Source of the DNA: Gandjariella thermophila
GTDB taxonomy: Bacteria > Actinomycetota > Actinomycetes > Mycobacteriales > Pseudonocardiaceae
Direction of reading: 5' to 3'
NCBI RefSeq assembly: GCF_005405885.1
Contig: NZ_BJFL01000018.1
Location: forward strand, 481 to 64,480
Length of the DNA: 64,000 nucleotides
Made by a program: the position numbers and the translations under genes. The first letter of the stretch is position 1. Every line of letters begins with the position of its first letter. Below, in pieces: positions 46,653-56,617 of the stretch. The notes beneath the pieces were generated by a model. It saw nothing but the letters and a program-made list of their open reading frames with translations, was not told the origin of the DNA and made no database searches.

Positions 46653-47567
46653 TCAGTACTCCCCGTGCACAAGATTCTCCAGTTCGGCTCCCCGCGCGAA
46701 CCGGGAGATCTGCTCGGCGGCGACCGCGTAGGCGCGCTCCCGCTGCCCGTGGCAGCTCGCCGCGACGTGCGGGGTGAGCAGCAGCCCGGGCGCGGACCAC
46801 AGCGGGTGGCCGGCGGGCAGCGGCTCCGGATCGGTCACGTCCAGCGCGGCGCGCAACCGGCCGGCGCGCAACTCGGCCAGCAGCGCCTCCGTGTCCACCA
46901 CGGGGCCGCGGGCCGCGTTCACCAGCACCGCACCGTCTGGCATCCGGGCCAGGAAGGCGGCGTCCGCCATGCCACGGGTGCGGCTGGTCAGCGGCACCGC
47001 CAGGATCACCGCGTCGTGCCGGCCGACCAGATCGGGCAGCGCGTCCTCGCCGTGCACCCCGTCCCGCGACGTGCGGCCGACCAGCGTCACCGACACGTCG
47101 AACGGCTCCAGCCGGCGGCGGATCCGCTCGCCGAGATCGCCGGCGCCGACGACCAGTACCCGCCTGCCGGACAGCGTGTCCGTGTAGTGGTAGTCCCACC
47201 GGCCCTCGCACTGGGCGTCGCGGAAGGCGGGCAGGTCGCGGTAGACGGCCAGTAGCACGGCCACCGCCCACTCGGCGGTGACCCCGCCGTGCGCGCCGCG
47301 GCAGGTGGACAGCGCCACGCCGTCCGGGAGCCGACCCACCCACGCCTCGGCGCCCGCGGAGAGCAACTGCACCAGCCGCAGCTTCGGCAGCGCGTCGACC
47401 AGCGCCAGCGCCTGGGAGCCGACCAGGAACGGCGGCACCAGCACCTCGGCCGCCGCGGCACCGTCCGGCAGCGGCTGGTCGATCCGGTAGCGCACCGGGC
47501 GCACTCCGTCCACCCGGGACAGCACCGCGGCACCAAGCTCGTCGGGCACGAGAACGGTGAGCGTCAC
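46653..47567 (-). CDS. D-2-hydroxyacid dehydrogenase, NAD-binding
   Basis: This 304-residue protein belongs to the D-isomer-specific dehydrogenase family. The Rossmann motif is RRVLVVGAGDLGERIRRRL. The catalytic Arg, Glu and His regions appear as NAARGPVVDTEALLAEL, DVTDPEPLPAGHPLW and LLTPHVAASCHGQ. The short N-terminal substrate domain (VTLTVLVPDELGAAVLSRV) fits glyoxylate/hydroxypyruvate reductase-like members; the substrate is undetermined. The start is GTG 47567; further-upstream readings are Pro/Gly-rich noise. It is divergent from the lipoprotein gene, sharing 168 bp of promoter region. Confidence 0.85.
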   Translation of the reverse strand: MTLTVLVPDELGAAVLSRVDGVRPVRYRIDQPLPDGAAAAEVLVPPFLVGSQALALVDALPKLRLVQLLSAGAEAWVGRLPDGVALSTCRGAHGGVTAEWAVAVLLAVYRDLPAFRDAQCEGRWDYHYTDTLSGRRVLVVGAGDLGERIRRRLEPFDVSVTLVGRTSRDGVHGEDALPDLVGRHDAVILAVPLTSRTRGMADAAFLARMPDGAVLVNAARGPVVDTEALLAELRAGRLRAALDVTDPEPLPAGHPLWSAPGLLLTPHVAASCHGQRERAYAVAAEQISRFARGAELENLVHGEY

Positions 47568-47735
47568 GGCGGCACGGTAACCCGCATGCGGGCCTCGCCC
47601 GCCACCGGGCGGGCGACCCGGCCGGGCGGGCACGCCGGCCCTCGGGAGACCCGGCCGGGCGGGCAGGCCGGTGAGCGACGCGCCCGCCGGGCCGCTCACC
47701 GGCGGTTCACGGCGGGCTGCCTAGCCTGGGTCACC

Positions 47736-48920
47736 GTGCCAGGTCCGCGCCGCCCGTCCCGCGTGCTGATGGCCGGGGCGCTCGCCGCCGGTGTCGCCCT
47801 CGGCGGATGTGCCAGCTTCCCGGACGCCGCGCCGCCGCAGGCCTGGCAGGCCCAGCCGCAGCTCACCGCGCGGCCGGGGCCGCAGCCGCAGATTCCCGGC
47901 GAGGGCGGCGAGGGCGGCGGCAGCAGCGGAAACCCGCCGGCGCCGTCGCGCGGCCCGACCCAGGTTCCGCCGCCCAACGGCTGCCAGGACTTCCACGCCG
48001 AGGTGGTGGGGACCTGCCTGAACACCGTCTCCGCGGTGGCCGTGCTGCCGGACGGAAACACCGGGCTGGTGGCCGAGCGCACCACCGGCCGGGTGCTGCG
48101 GGTGGCCAGGCACACCGACCCGGTGGTGGTGGCCACCATCCCGGTGGACGCCTCGGGCGGCGGTGGGCTCACCGGGCTGTCGCTGTCCCCCACCTACGAG
48201 GAGGACCAACTGGTCTTCGCCTACGTGACCACGCCCGCGGACAACCGGGTGGTCCGGTTCGCACCGGGGGACGCGCCGAAGCCGGTGCTCACCGGCATCC
48301 CGCGCGGCGCGACCGACAACGCGGGCGCGCTGACCGTGGACCGCAGGGGCGCGCTGCTGGTGGCCACCGGCGACGCCGGCAACCCGGCGGCCGCGGCCAA
48401 CCCGGGCACGCTGGCCGGGAAGGTGCTGCGGATCGACGGCACCGGCCACCCGGCGCCCGGCAACCCCACGATCGGTTCCCCGGTGGTGGCCAGCGGCCTG
48501 CACGCGCCGCAGGGCATCTGCACCTCGGCGGACGGGACCCGGTCCTGGGTGACCGACCGGGCGCCGGACGAGGACGTGCTCTACCGCCTGGCGCTCGGCC
48601 AGCCGCTGGACGTGCCGGCGTGGACCTGGCCGGACCGGCCGGGAGTGGCCGGCTGCGCGTCGTTCTCCGACTCGGTGGTGGTGGCCACCGAGCAGGGCGC
48701 GGCGGCGCAGGCGTTGCTGCTGAACCGGGACGGCTCGTTCAACGGCAAGCCGGTGGTCGCCGAGCAGAACACCTTCGGCCGGCTGTTCGGCATGGACACC
48801 ATCGGCGACCAGAAGGCGTGGGTGGGCACCGTCAACAGGTCCGGTGGGCAGCCGGTGTCCAGCGACGACCGGGTGTTCGAACTGCTGCGTCCCTCACCCG
48901 TCGCCGGCGGCAAGGACTGA
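47736..48920 (+). CDS. LppZ-like lipoprotein, sugar dehydrogenase beta-propeller
   Basis: This 394-residue secreted lipoprotein has signal peptide LMAGALAAGVALGGC with lipobox LGGC, so the mature protein starts at Cys and is anchored to the outer membrane face. A Gly/Pro-rich linker is followed by a glucose/sorbosone dehydrogenase-type beta-propeller (VSAVAVLPDGNTGLVAERTTGRVLRV, GALLVATGDAGNPAAAANPGTLAGKVLRIDGTG). It matches mycobacterial LppZ (Rv3006) in type and neighbourhood. A quinone-dependent dehydrogenase role is suggested by the fold but not shown; the usual catalytic His region is weak. It starts at GTG 47736. Confidence 0.82.
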   Translation: MPGPRRPSRVLMAGALAAGVALGGCASFPDAAPPQAWQAQPQLTARPGPQPQIPGEGGEGGGSSGNPPAPSRGPTQVPPPNGCQDFHAEVVGTCLNTVSAVAVLPDGNTGLVAERTTGRVLRVARHTDPVVVATIPVDASGGGGLTGLSLSPTYEEDQLVFAYVTTPADNRVVRFAPGDAPKPVLTGIPRGATDNAGALTVDRRGALLVATGDAGNPAAAANPGTLAGKVLRIDGTGHPAPGNPTIGSPVVASGLHAPQGICTSADGTRSWVTDRAPDEDVLYRLALGQPLDVPAWTWPDRPGVAGCASFSDSVVVATEQGAAAQALLLNRDGSFNGKPVVAEQNTFGRLFGMDTIGDQKAWVGTVNRSGGQPVSSDDRVFELLRPSPVAGGKD

Positions 48921-48928
48921 CGACGGGC

Positions 48929-49261
48929 TCAGGACGCGGCCGGCTCGGCGGGGGCGTTGCTGGCGAGCAGGTCGAGGAGCCCGGGGAAGCGGGCCTCCAG
49001 GTCGGCCCGGCGGAGCCGGGTCATCCGGCTGTTGCCCCGGTCCACCTGCCTGATTAGCCCGGCCTCGCGAAGCACGCGGAAGTGGTGGGTGCGGGTGGAC
49101 TTCGACACGGGCAGGCCGAAGGAACTGCAGGTGCGCTCGGTGCCGTCGGGTTCGCGGACCAGCGTCGCCACCACCCGGTAGCGCATCGGGTCGGCCAGGG
49201 CGTGCAGCACGGCCGGCAGGTTGATCTCCTCGCGGTTCGGGTGACCGTCCGCGTCAGGCAT
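48929..49261 (-). CDS. ArsR-type winged-helix regulator
   Basis: This 110-residue helix-turn-helix protein has the fold of ArsR/DUF5937-like regulators: LPAVLHALADPMRYRVVATLVREPDGTERTCSSFG, recognition helix SKSTRTHHFRVLREAGLIRQVDRGN, and wing RMTRLRRADLEARFPGLL. A single Cys (TERTCSSFG) is present. There is no ArsR-type CxC metal site, so the effector is unknown. Start ATG 49261 has GGGAGG upstream. It is convergent with the LppZ-like gene, with 8 bp between stops. Confidence 0.85.
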   Translation of the reverse strand: MPDADGHPNREEINLPAVLHALADPMRYRVVATLVREPDGTERTCSSFGLPVSKSTRTHHFRVLREAGLIRQVDRGNSRMTRLRRADLEARFPGLLDLLASNAPAEPAAS

Positions 49262-49408
49262 CTCGGCGGACCTCCCCGGCAGGCACGACCACGCAGGTTC
49301 AACAAACATCATACCTGCGACGCCGACCCGAGCGGGCGGATCGGCCGCGGGCCGGGCCGGCGAGCATCGTCGGCGCGCCGGCCCCGCCCCGGCCGATCCC
49401 TCCGCGGG

Positions 49409-50911
49409 TCAGCTGCAGCGTTCGATGACCAGTTCGCGGACGCGCTTGGCGTCGGCCTGACCCCTGGTCGCCTTCATCACCGCGCCGACGATCGCGCCGG
49501 CCGCCTGCACCTTGCCGCCGCGGATCTTCTCGGCCACGTCCGGCTGCGCGGCCAGCGCCTCGTCCACCGCGGCGAGCAGCGCCGAGTCGTCGGAGACCAC
49601 CCGCAGGCCGCGGGCGGCGACCACCTCGTCCGGCTCGCCCTCGCCGGCCAGCACGCCGTCCACCACCTGGCGGGCCAGCTTGTTGGTCAGCGCGCCCTCG
49701 GCGACCAGCGCGATCACCCTGGCGACCTGCTTCGGCGTGATCGGCAGGTCGGCGATCTCCACGCCGCGCGCGTTGGCCTGCTGGGCGAGGTAGGACACCC
49801 ACCAGCCGCGGGCCTCGTCCGGGCTGGCCCCGGCCTCCACGGTCTCCGCGACCAGTTCCAGCGCACCGGCGTTGACCAGGTCGCGCAGCTCCGCATCGGA
49901 CAGGCCCCACTCCTCCTGGGCCCGCTTGCGGCGCTCCCAGGGCAACTCGGGCAGGGTCGCGGACAGTTCCTTGACCCATTCCCGGGACGGGGCCAGCGGC
50001 ACCAGGTCGGGCTCCGGGAAGTACCGGTAGTCCTCGGAGGTCTCCTTGCGGCGGCCGGCCGCGGTGCTGCCGGTGGACTCGTCGAAGTGCCGGGTCTCCT
50101 GCACCACGCTGCCGCCGCCGGTGAGCACCGCGGCCTGCCGGCACATCTCGTACCGGACCGCCCGCTCCACGCTGCGCAGCGAGTTGACGTTCTTCGTCTC
50201 GGTGCGAGTGCCGAACTCCGCGGTGCCCTTCGGCTTCAGCGACACGTTGGCGTCGCAGCGCAGCGAGCCCTGGTCCATCCGCACGTCCGAGACGTCCAGG
50301 GCGCGCAGCAGGTCCCGCAGGGCGGTGACGTAGGCGCGGGCCACCTCGGGTGCCCGCTCGCCGGCACCCTCGACCGGCTTGGTGACGATCTCGATCAGCG
50401 GCACCCCGGCGCGGTTGTAGTCCAGCAGCGAGTGCTCCGCGCCATGGATGCGCCCGCCTGAGCCGCCGACGTGCAGCGACTTGCCGGTGTCCTCCTCCAT
50501 GTGGGCCCGCTCGATGCCGACCCGGAACACCTCGCCGTCGTCCAGCACCACGTCCAGGTGGCCGTTGAACGCGATCGGCTCGTCGTACTGCGAGGTCTGG
50601 AAGTTCTTCGGCATGTCAGGGTAGAAGTAGTTCTTCCGAGCGAACCGGCACCACTCGGCGATCTCGCAGTTCAGCGCCAGGCCGATGCGGATGGCCGACT
50701 CCACGGCCTTGCGGTTCACCACCGGCAGCGACCCGGGCAGGCCCAGGCAGGTGGGACACACCTGGGTGTTCGGCTCGGCGCCGAAGGCGGTCGGGCAGCC
50801 GCAGAACATCTTCGTGTTGGTGTTCAGCTCGACGTGCACCTCGAGCCCGAGCACCGGGTCGAACCGTTCCACGACCTCGGCGTAGTCCATCAGTTCCGCG
50901 ACGGCAGTCAC
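49409..50911 (-). CDS. gatB: Asp/Glu-tRNA(Asn/Gln) amidotransferase subunit B
   Basis: This 500-residue kinase/tRNA-binding subunit of GatCAB activates Glu-tRNA-Gln (and Asp-tRNA-Asn) for amidation. The N-terminal core has [27 protein letters not shown] with zinc-site cysteines continuing in [15 protein letters not shown], and the C-terminal Yqey domain ends with the tail [11 protein letters not shown]. It starts at GTG with GGAGGAG just upstream, overlapping the stop of the small membrane gene. Last gene of the gatC-gatA-(small gene)-gatB operon. Confidence 0.97.
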   Translation of the reverse strand: MTAVAELMDYAEVVERFDPVLGLEVHVELNTNTKMFCGCPTAFGAEPNTQVCPTCLGLPGSLPVVNRKAVESAIRIGLALNCEIAEWCRFARKNYFYPDMPKNFQTSQYDEPIAFNGHLDVVLDDGEVFRVGIERAHMEEDTGKSLHVGGSGGRIHGAEHSLLDYNRAGVPLIEIVTKPVEGAGERAPEVARAYVTALRDLLRALDVSDVRMDQGSLRCDANVSLKPKGTAEFGTRTETKNVNSLRSVERAVRYEMCRQAAVLTGGGSVVQETRHFDESTGSTAAGRRKETSEDYRYFPEPDLVPLAPSREWVKELSATLPELPWERRKRAQEEWGLSDAELRDLVNAGALELVAETVEAGASPDEARGWWVSYLAQQANARGVEIADLPITPKQVARVIALVAEGALTNKLARQVVDGVLAGEGEPDEVVAARGLRVVSDDSALLAAVDEALAAQPDVAEKIRGGKVQAAGAIVGAVMKATRGQADAKRVRELVIERCS

Positions 50912-51108
50912 TTCTCCTCCCCCCCGCGCACGCTGCGCACGGCGAGCGCGGCGCCGGTGATCACCGCGAGAATGTTCAGCACCGCGTTGGCCAGCGCGAG
51001 CCGGTCCTTCTCCCGCCGGGCCTCGCGCACGTCGGACACCGCGTTCACCGCGGCGAACGCCGAGGTGGCGAGGCTGAACAGCAGGCGGAGCTTGGCGAAG
51101 GACGTCAT
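50908..51108 (-). CDS. Small membrane protein between gatA and gatB, 66 aa
   Basis: This 66-residue protein overlaps gatA at its start (ATGA) and gatB at its stop (GTGA), so it is almost certainly translated with them. It has a hydrophobic N-terminal segment ([18 protein letters not shown]), a charged loop ([10 protein letters not shown]) and a second helix ([19 protein letters not shown]). This suggests a two-helix hairpin with both ends on the same side. In mycobacteria an unrelated gene (pfkA) occupies this place. Function is unknown; a mere spacer role is unlikely given the intact coupling. Confidence 0.8.
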   Translation of the reverse strand: MTSFAKLRLLFSLATSAFAAVNAVSDVREARREKDRLALANAVLNILAVITGAALAVRSVRGGEEK

Positions 51109-52625
51109 CGTGCGGTCACCTCCAGGTCGGGCACGCGGTGGATCAGCGGGCCGCCCTCGGCGTCGTCCCTGGCCGCCTGGTAGGCGGCGGCCACCCGGTA
51201 CATCCGGTGATCTTCCATGGCCGGGGCCATCACCTGCAGCCCCACCGGCAGGCCGTCGTCCTCGGACAGCCCGCACGGCACGCTCAGCGCGGCGTTGCCG
51301 GCCAGGTTGGCCGGGATGGTGCACAGGTCGGCCAGGTACATCGCCATCGGGTCGTCCACCCGCTCGCCGATCCGGAACGCCGTGGTCGGCGTGGTCGGCG
51401 CGACCAGCACGTCGACCCGGTCGAACGCGGCTTCGAAGTCCCGCACGATCAGGGTACGCACCTTCTGCGCCTGGCCGTAGTACGCGTCGTAGTAGCCGGC
51501 GGACAGCGCGTAGGTGCCGAGCATGATGCGCCGCTTCACCTCCGGCCCGAAGCCGGCCTCCCGGGTCAGCGACATGACCTCCTCGGCGCTGTGCCCGTTC
51601 TCCCGGCTGCGCAGCCCGTAGCGCATGCCGTCGAACCGGGCCAGGTTGGACGAGCACTCGCTGGGCGCGATCAGGTAGTAGGCCGGCAGCGCGTAGTCGA
51701 AGTGCGGGCAGGACACCTCGACCACCTCGGCGCCCAGCCTGCCGAGCTGCTCGACGGCCCGCTGGAACGCGGCGAGCACCCCGGGTTGGTAGCCCTCGCC
51801 GGAGAACTCGCGCACCACGCCGACGCGCACCCCGGTCAGGTCGCCGGAGGCGCCCTCGCGGGCCGCGGCCACCACCGGCGGCACCGGGGCGTCGATCGAG
51901 GTGGAGTCCAGCGGGTCGTGGCCGCCGATCACCTCGTGCAGCAGGGCCGCGTCCAGCACGGTGCGGGCGCACGGGCCGCCCTGGTCCAGCGAGGAGGAGA
52001 AGGCGACCAGCCCGTACCGGGACACCCCGCCGTAGGTCGGCTTGACCCCGACCGTGCCGGTGACCGCGCCGGGCTGCCGGATCGAGCCGCCGGTGTCGGT
52101 GCCGATGGCCAGCGGCGCCTCGAACGCCGCCAGCGACGCCGACGAGCCGCCGCCCGAGCCGCCGGGGATGCGGTCCAGGTCCCACGGGTTGCGGGTGGGG
52201 CCGTAGGCGGAGTTCTCCGTGGACGAGCCCATGGCGAACTCGTCCATGTTGGTCTTGCCCAGGATGACGATGCCGGCCTCGCGCAGCCGGCGGGTGACCG
52301 TGGCGTCGTACGGCGGGATCCAGCCCGCCAGCATCTTCGAGCCGCAGGTGGTGGGCATGTCGCTGGTGGTGAACACGTCCTTGAGCGCCAGCGGCACCCC
52401 GGCCAGCGGCGACGCGGGGGGCTCACCGGCGGCGAGGGCCTCGTCCACCCGGCGTGCCGCCTCCAGCGCGCCGTCGGTATCGACGTGCAGGAACGCGTGC
52501 ACCGTCCCGTCCACCTGCTCGATCCGGCCCAGGTGGGCCTGGGTCACCTCGACGGAGGTGATCTCGCGCGCGTGGATCTTCTCGGCCAGCTCGGCCGCGG
52601 TCAGCCTGGTGAGGTCGCTGCTCAT
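51105..52625 (-). CDS. gatA: Asp/Glu-tRNA(Asn/Gln) amidotransferase subunit A
   Basis: This 506-residue amidase-signature subunit releases ammonia from glutamine. The Lys of the Ser-cisSer-Lys triad is in [10 protein letters not shown], and the serines lie in [34 protein letters not shown]. The ATG at 52625 overlaps the gatC stop. Full length. Confidence 0.97.
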   Translation of the reverse strand: MSSDLTRLTAAELAEKIHAREITSVEVTQAHLGRIEQVDGTVHAFLHVDTDGALEAARRVDEALAAGEPPASPLAGVPLALKDVFTTSDMPTTCGSKMLAGWIPPYDATVTRRLREAGIVILGKTNMDEFAMGSSTENSAYGPTRNPWDLDRIPGGSGGGSSASLAAFEAPLAIGTDTGGSIRQPGAVTGTVGVKPTYGGVSRYGLVAFSSSLDQGGPCARTVLDAALLHEVIGGHDPLDSTSIDAPVPPVVAAAREGASGDLTGVRVGVVREFSGEGYQPGVLAAFQRAVEQLGRLGAEVVEVSCPHFDYALPAYYLIAPSECSSNLARFDGMRYGLRSRENGHSAEEVMSLTREAGFGPEVKRRIMLGTYALSAGYYDAYYGQAQKVRTLIVRDFEAAFDRVDVLVAPTTPTTAFRIGERVDDPMAMYLADLCTIPANLAGNAALSVPCGLSEDDGLPVGLQVMAPAMEDHRMYRVAAAYQAARDDAEGGPLIHRVPDLEVTAR

Positions 52626-52921
52626 TGCTCCTCCCCCAGGATGCGCGGGACGCGGAACCTGCCCTCCTCGGCCGCGGGTGCGCCGGCCAGCGCCTGGTCC
52701 CGGGTCAGCCCGGGGCGCACCTGGTCGTCGCGGAAGACGTTGGTCAGCGGCACGGCGTGCGAGGTCGGCGGGATGTCCTCGGCGGCCACCTCGCCCACCT
52801 TGGCCACGGCCTGCAGGATCTGGTCGAGCTGGCCGGCGAACACGTCGAGCTCGTCCTCGGTGACGGCCAGCCGGGCCAGCCGGGCGAGGTGCGCGACCTC
52901 GTCGCGGGAGATATTGGGCAC
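52622..52921 (-). CDS. gatC: Asp/Glu-tRNA(Asn/Gln) amidotransferase subunit C
   Basis: This 99-residue subunit wraps around GatA and stabilises the complex. The helical N terminus ([36 protein letters not shown]) and the extended C terminus ending VPRILGEE are characteristic. The start is GTG 52921. First gene of the operon; its promoter shares 52922-53176 with the divergent ACT gene. Confidence 0.95.
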   Translation of the reverse strand: MPNISRDEVAHLARLARLAVTEDELDVFAGQLDQILQAVAKVGEVAAEDIPPTSHAVPLTNVFRDDQVRPGLTRDQALAGAPAAEEGRFRVPRILGEEQ

Positions 52922-53176
52922 TCGGGACCCCCGAAGGTGTTTGCTTGTGGTGGGACCCGGCGAGTCTATGGCGGGGCCGCTGGACTGCCCGAACGGGTTG
53001 TCCGAGGGGCGGCGGACCCGGCAGGCGATTTTACCGTCTCGAAACGCGGACGGAGGATCGGCCGCCGATGCTGGGTCTGCGACAATCGGCGGCCGGCGAG
53101 GCGCGGGGCCGATGCTCCCGCGCCCTCGACACGCGCGGGCGGCGAGGTACCGCGCACGAGGCAGGAGGCGTGCACC

Positions 53177-53869
53177 TTGTCCTTCCTGATCCGGGTTCAG
53201 CTCCCGGACCGTCCCGGCACGCTCGGCGCGGTGGCCACCGCGCTCGGCGAGATCGGGGCCGACATCCTCAGTGTGGACGTGGTGGAACGGGGCAGCGGCA
53301 CGGCGGTGGACGACCTGGTCGTCGAGCTGCCGAATGGCAGACTGCCGGACGCGTTGATCACCGCCTCGGAGTCCGTCGAGGGTGTCGAGGTGGACGCGGT
53401 CCGACCCTACGCCGGGGTGCTGGACACCCATCGTGAGCTGGAACTGGTCGAGGAGATCGCCGCCGAACCGGCGCGCGGCATCGCGGTGTTCGCCGAGGGC
53501 GTGCCGAAGATCATCCGCGCTGGCTGGGCGATGGTGGTGACCGACGACGGCGCCGGGATCCGCCGGCTCGCGGCGAGCAGCGCCGCCCCGGAGACCAGCG
53601 CGGTCGAGCTGCCCTGCCTGCCGTTGCACCGGGCGACCGTGCTGGATGGCGAGGAGGACTGGGTGCCGCAGACCTGGCGGCAGCTCGGCACCGAACTGGC
53701 CGCCACCCCGCTGGGCAAGCCGGACCGGGTGCTGCTGGTCGGCCGTCCCGGTGGCCCGATGTTCCGCGCCGCGGAGGTGGCCCGGCTGGCCCACCTCGCC
53801 GGGATCGTCGCGGTCGTGCTGGCGGACGCGCAGAACGGCACCACCGTGCCCGCCGACGACACCGTCTGA
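53177..53869 (+). CDS. ACT-domain protein
   Basis: This 230-residue protein begins with an ACT domain ([39 protein letters not shown]). A second regulatory-like region follows ([39 protein letters not shown]). It matches the gene divergent from gatC in mycobacteria (Rv3013). The start is TTG 53177 with GGAGG 9 bases before; a GTG seven bases earlier is out of frame. It probably senses an amino acid; no catalytic domain is visible. Confidence 0.85.
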   Translation: MSFLIRVQLPDRPGTLGAVATALGEIGADILSVDVVERGSGTAVDDLVVELPNGRLPDALITASESVEGVEVDAVRPYAGVLDTHRELELVEEIAAEPARGIAVFAEGVPKIIRAGWAMVVTDDGAGIRRLAASSAAPETSAVELPCLPLHRATVLDGEEDWVPQTWRQLGTELAATPLGKPDRVLLVGRPGGPMFRAAEVARLAHLAGIVAVVLADAQNGTTVPADDTV

Positions 53870-53948
53870 GCACCCTCTCCGCACCCGGCGGCCCCGGTCG
53901 GGCCGAGACGCGCGGCTCCCTCCTCCCGGCCGGCGCGGTCGCGCCGGG

Positions 53949-55109
53949 TCACCGGGCGAGCACGGCGACCGTATGCCCTGGTTCGTCCAGCCACACGGTG
54001 TGCGAGCCGTCCGAGGTGACCGTCAACCCGAACCGGCCCCATGCCGGCTCCCCCCAATCCCGCCACCGCCGGTGGGCATCCTCCACGATCGACCACAGTC
54101 GTCGGGGGCCGCCTTCGGTGACCTGATGCTGGCCGTCGTCGGCGACCAGGCTGATCTCGGCCCAGGAACCGTCCGGGGTGGCAATCCAGGTCGACCTCGG
54201 CCCGTCCGGCGAGCATCCGGCATACCCGTAGGAGATGCCGGGACCGAGGCCGAAGGACGCCAGGAACCACACGACGAGCGACGTCCACGGCGTGCGGGGG
54301 TCGACCGCCGTGATGCGGTGCTCGGCGTGGTGGTGGTCGCGGTCGACACGGCCGGCGGCCGGGTTGCCGCCAGGCTGCTGGCGCAGGTCCAGGAACGCCG
54401 CGTAGGTGGGGTCGAAATGTCCTTCGGCCCGGTCGGAGTCGATGCGGGTGAGCCGGACCAGGCTGCCGGCGCCGAGGGCGGGTTTGAGGTCGGTGAGGAT
54501 AACCCCGCCGGGCGGGACCTGCTCCACCCACGTCCACGGAACGCGCGGCACGGCGCAGGTGGCGATGATCCGGTCGAATGGCGCGTGCTCCGGCAGCCCG
54601 GCGGCGCCGTCACCCGCGACCAGGGTGGGGTGGTGACCCAGGACGGCGAGCCGCTGGCGGGCGAGTTCGACCAGCTCCGGTTCGACGTCGACGGAGAACA
54701 CGTGTTCGTCGCCGAGCCGGTGGGCCAGCAGGGCGGCGTTGTAGCCGGTGCCGGTGCCGATCTCCAACACCCGCATTCCCGCACGGACGTCGAGGGCTTC
54801 CAGCATCCGCGTCATCAGGCTCGGCTGGGTTGAAGAGGACAGCACCGTCGTGCCCGTCGGCCCGTCGGCGAGCGCGGTGATCAGCACGGTATTCGAGTAG
54901 ACCTCCGCAAGGCCCTCGGCGGTGCCGCTGGAGATCCGCCACCACGACCCGTCGGCGTTCTGCCGGTGATAGCTGGGAACGAGATGGTGCCGGGGCACCG
55001 CGCGGATCGCGTCCCGCCAGCGCGGGTCGGTGAGCTTGCCGGCCCGTTCCAGGTCGTCGGCCAGCCGCCGGGCGTGCGCCCGCCAGTCCTGCGCCATGGT
55101 GGTGGTCAC
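53949..55109 (-). CDS. tgmC: Graspetide-system methyltransferase (TgmC, PIMT-like)
   Basis: This 386-residue protein belongs to the ATP-grasp peptide maturase methyltransferase family (TIGR04188-like). The SAM fold is a protein isoaspartyl methyltransferase relative ([22 protein letters not shown], then [16 protein letters not shown]). A family-specific C-terminal domain of about 180 residues follows ([26 protein letters not shown] ... [14 protein letters not shown]). PIMT-like enzymes in other graspetide clusters methylate Asp and lead to aspartimide. It starts at GTG 55109, overlapping the tgmB stop by 4 bp. Last gene of tgmABC. Confidence 0.87.
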   Translation of the reverse strand: MTTTMAQDWRAHARRLADDLERAGKLTDPRWRDAIRAVPRHHLVPSYHRQNADGSWWRISSGTAEGLAEVYSNTVLITALADGPTGTTVLSSSTQPSLMTRMLEALDVRAGMRVLEIGTGTGYNAALLAHRLGDEHVFSVDVEPELVELARQRLAVLGHHPTLVAGDGAAGLPEHAPFDRIIATCAVPRVPWTWVEQVPPGGVILTDLKPALGAGSLVRLTRIDSDRAEGHFDPTYAAFLDLRQQPGGNPAAGRVDRDHHHAEHRITAVDPRTPWTSLVVWFLASFGLGPGISYGYAGCSPDGPRSTWIATPDGSWAEISLVADDGQHQVTEGGPRRLWSIVEDAHRRWRDWGEPAWGRFGLTVTSDGSHTVWLDEPGHTVAVLAR

Positions 55110-56080
55110 GGGCGGGCTCCTTCGGCGAGTAGGTCGGCGAGTGCGGCGGTGATCGGTGCCCCGGTCTGGGCTTCCAACCACCCATACTGGCCGGAGCTGT
55201 TGGATTCCAGGAAGAACCATTGCCCGTCCGCGTCGATGGCGAAGTCCACGGCGGCGTAGGCGAGGCCGAGCGCATTCATGTAGCTCCGTAGCCCCTTCGC
55301 CACCTCCGGTGGTGTGTCGACCAGCGCGTAGCGCAGTGCGGGGAAGTCTGCCCGCCAATCCACCTTTGCCTTGGCCGAGTCGGTACGGATGGTGATGGTG
55401 AACATCCGCTCGCCGATCACGATCACGCGGGCCTCGTGGGTCTTGTCCACCCACCGCTGCACCTGCGTGGCGGTCGAGGCGGCGCCGGACATGCCAGGGA
55501 GGTCGGCTGACCGCAGGCAATGAGTGAAGGCGACTTTCAGCTCACCACCTTCCGTGATCGTGTTCGGCCCGAACGACTTGCACACCACATCTCCCTGGTC
55601 CGCGGCGAAGCGGACGAGTGCCTCGGGCGAATTGGTGACGAGGGTCGGCTGAACATTCAGCCCGCAGGAATGGGCGGTGGCGAGCTGTAACGGCTTGAAG
55701 ATCGCGTCGGCGGCGCGGTTGGGGTGGTTGACCCATAGCACCGGCATCGCGGCCAGTACCCCGCCGAACCCGAGCCTAGCCTCGCGGTGGGCGTAGGCGC
55801 GCTCGACCTCGGTCAGCTCGGCGGGGAAACGGAATGCGGCTGGATCGCGGTACCAAATGGAGCGGACCGCCTCCAATTCGACGCTGCGGTACTTGGTGCG
55901 CAGTTCGCCGGCCCAGCGGCCGACGGCCGGGTCGAAGTGCGCGTCGAGCACGAGCTGGCCGGGGAACCAGCTCGTGTCGGCGCGGAACACCGGGACCCCT
56001 CGCTCGGTCAGCTCGCACACCACCGCGTCCACGGGGGCATCAGCTTCCTGGGCGAAGATCACCACGGTGTCGGAATTCAT
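55106..56080 (-). CDS. tgmB: ATP-grasp RiPP macrocyclase (TgmB)
   Basis: This 324-residue ATP-grasp ligase of the TIGR04187 type begins with VVIFAQEADAPVDAVVCELTERGVPVFRAD. The central lysine and nucleotide-binding strands follow in GDVVCKSFGPNTI and RVIVIGERMFTI, and the metal-binding end AVDFAIDADGQWFFLESNSSGQYGWLE carries the conserved Asp, Glu and Asn. It should form ester or amide side-chain links in the TgmA core using ATP. Its ATG overlaps the tgmA stop (ATGA). Confidence 0.9.
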   Translation of the reverse strand: MNSDTVVIFAQEADAPVDAVVCELTERGVPVFRADTSWFPGQLVLDAHFDPAVGRWAGELRTKYRSVELEAVRSIWYRDPAAFRFPAELTEVERAYAHREARLGFGGVLAAMPVLWVNHPNRAADAIFKPLQLATAHSCGLNVQPTLVTNSPEALVRFAADQGDVVCKSFGPNTITEGGELKVAFTHCLRSADLPGMSGAASTATQVQRWVDKTHEARVIVIGERMFTITIRTDSAKAKVDWRADFPALRYALVDTPPEVAKGLRSYMNALGLAYAAVDFAIDADGQWFFLESNSSGQYGWLEAQTGAPITAALADLLAEGARP

Positions 56081-56409
56081 TTCTCTTCCCAACCCCAGTT
56101 CTCCTCCGGGCCCTCGTCGCCGTCGGTGGAGGACTTGGACTCCCACTCCTTGCCCATCGTTTCGATCAACGGCCGCCCCTCGCCGTCGACGGCCACCTGC
56201 CGGTCGGGGCAGTAGCGGAACTGACGGGTCACCGGAGTAGGCACTGGCTGAGCGAACCGCAATGCCAACGGCCTGGTAGGCGCCGGACCAGGATGGTCGG
56301 CGACGACCGCTTGGCGGACCAGGTAACGCAGGCTCGCCGAGGACAACGGATTGTTGCTCAGCACCGCATCGCCGCCGGGATCGAGGGCGACGCCCATTGA
56401 GATGGTCAC
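56077..56409 (-). CDS. tgmA: Graspetide precursor peptide (TgmA)
   Basis: This 110-residue precursor belongs to the putative ATP-grasp-modified RiPP type (TIGR04186-like). The conserved leader part contains PLALRFAQPVPTPVTRQFRYCPDRQVAVDG. The C terminus, STDGDEGPEENWGWEEK, offers Ser/Thr donors before a cluster of Asp/Glu acceptors and is the likely core. The start is GTG 56409 with AGGAG 8 bases upstream; a further ATG lies four codons later. First gene of the operon tgmA-tgmB-tgmC; its promoter lies in 56410-56617. Confidence 0.82.
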   Translation of the reverse strand: MTISMGVALDPGGDAVLSNNPLSSASLRYLVRQAVVADHPGPAPTRPLALRFAQPVPTPVTRQFRYCPDRQVAVDGEGRPLIETMGKEWESKSSTDGDEGPEENWGWEEK

Positions 56410-56617
56410 TGGTTTTCTCCTATACACGGACGGGTGAACCGTCGGCGGAACCGCCGTGGTGAGCCGTCAACGGCTGGTACTGGCGGAAGGCCGCGGGCGC
56501 TGCCGCTGTACCGGGACACCGCCGACGCTAGGGATCGGCCCGAAGGCGCAACAGGTCTTCCTGCCAGGCGCGCACGGCGGTTGCGCATTCGGCAAACCCC
56601 CTTGACATCGTGACCAG

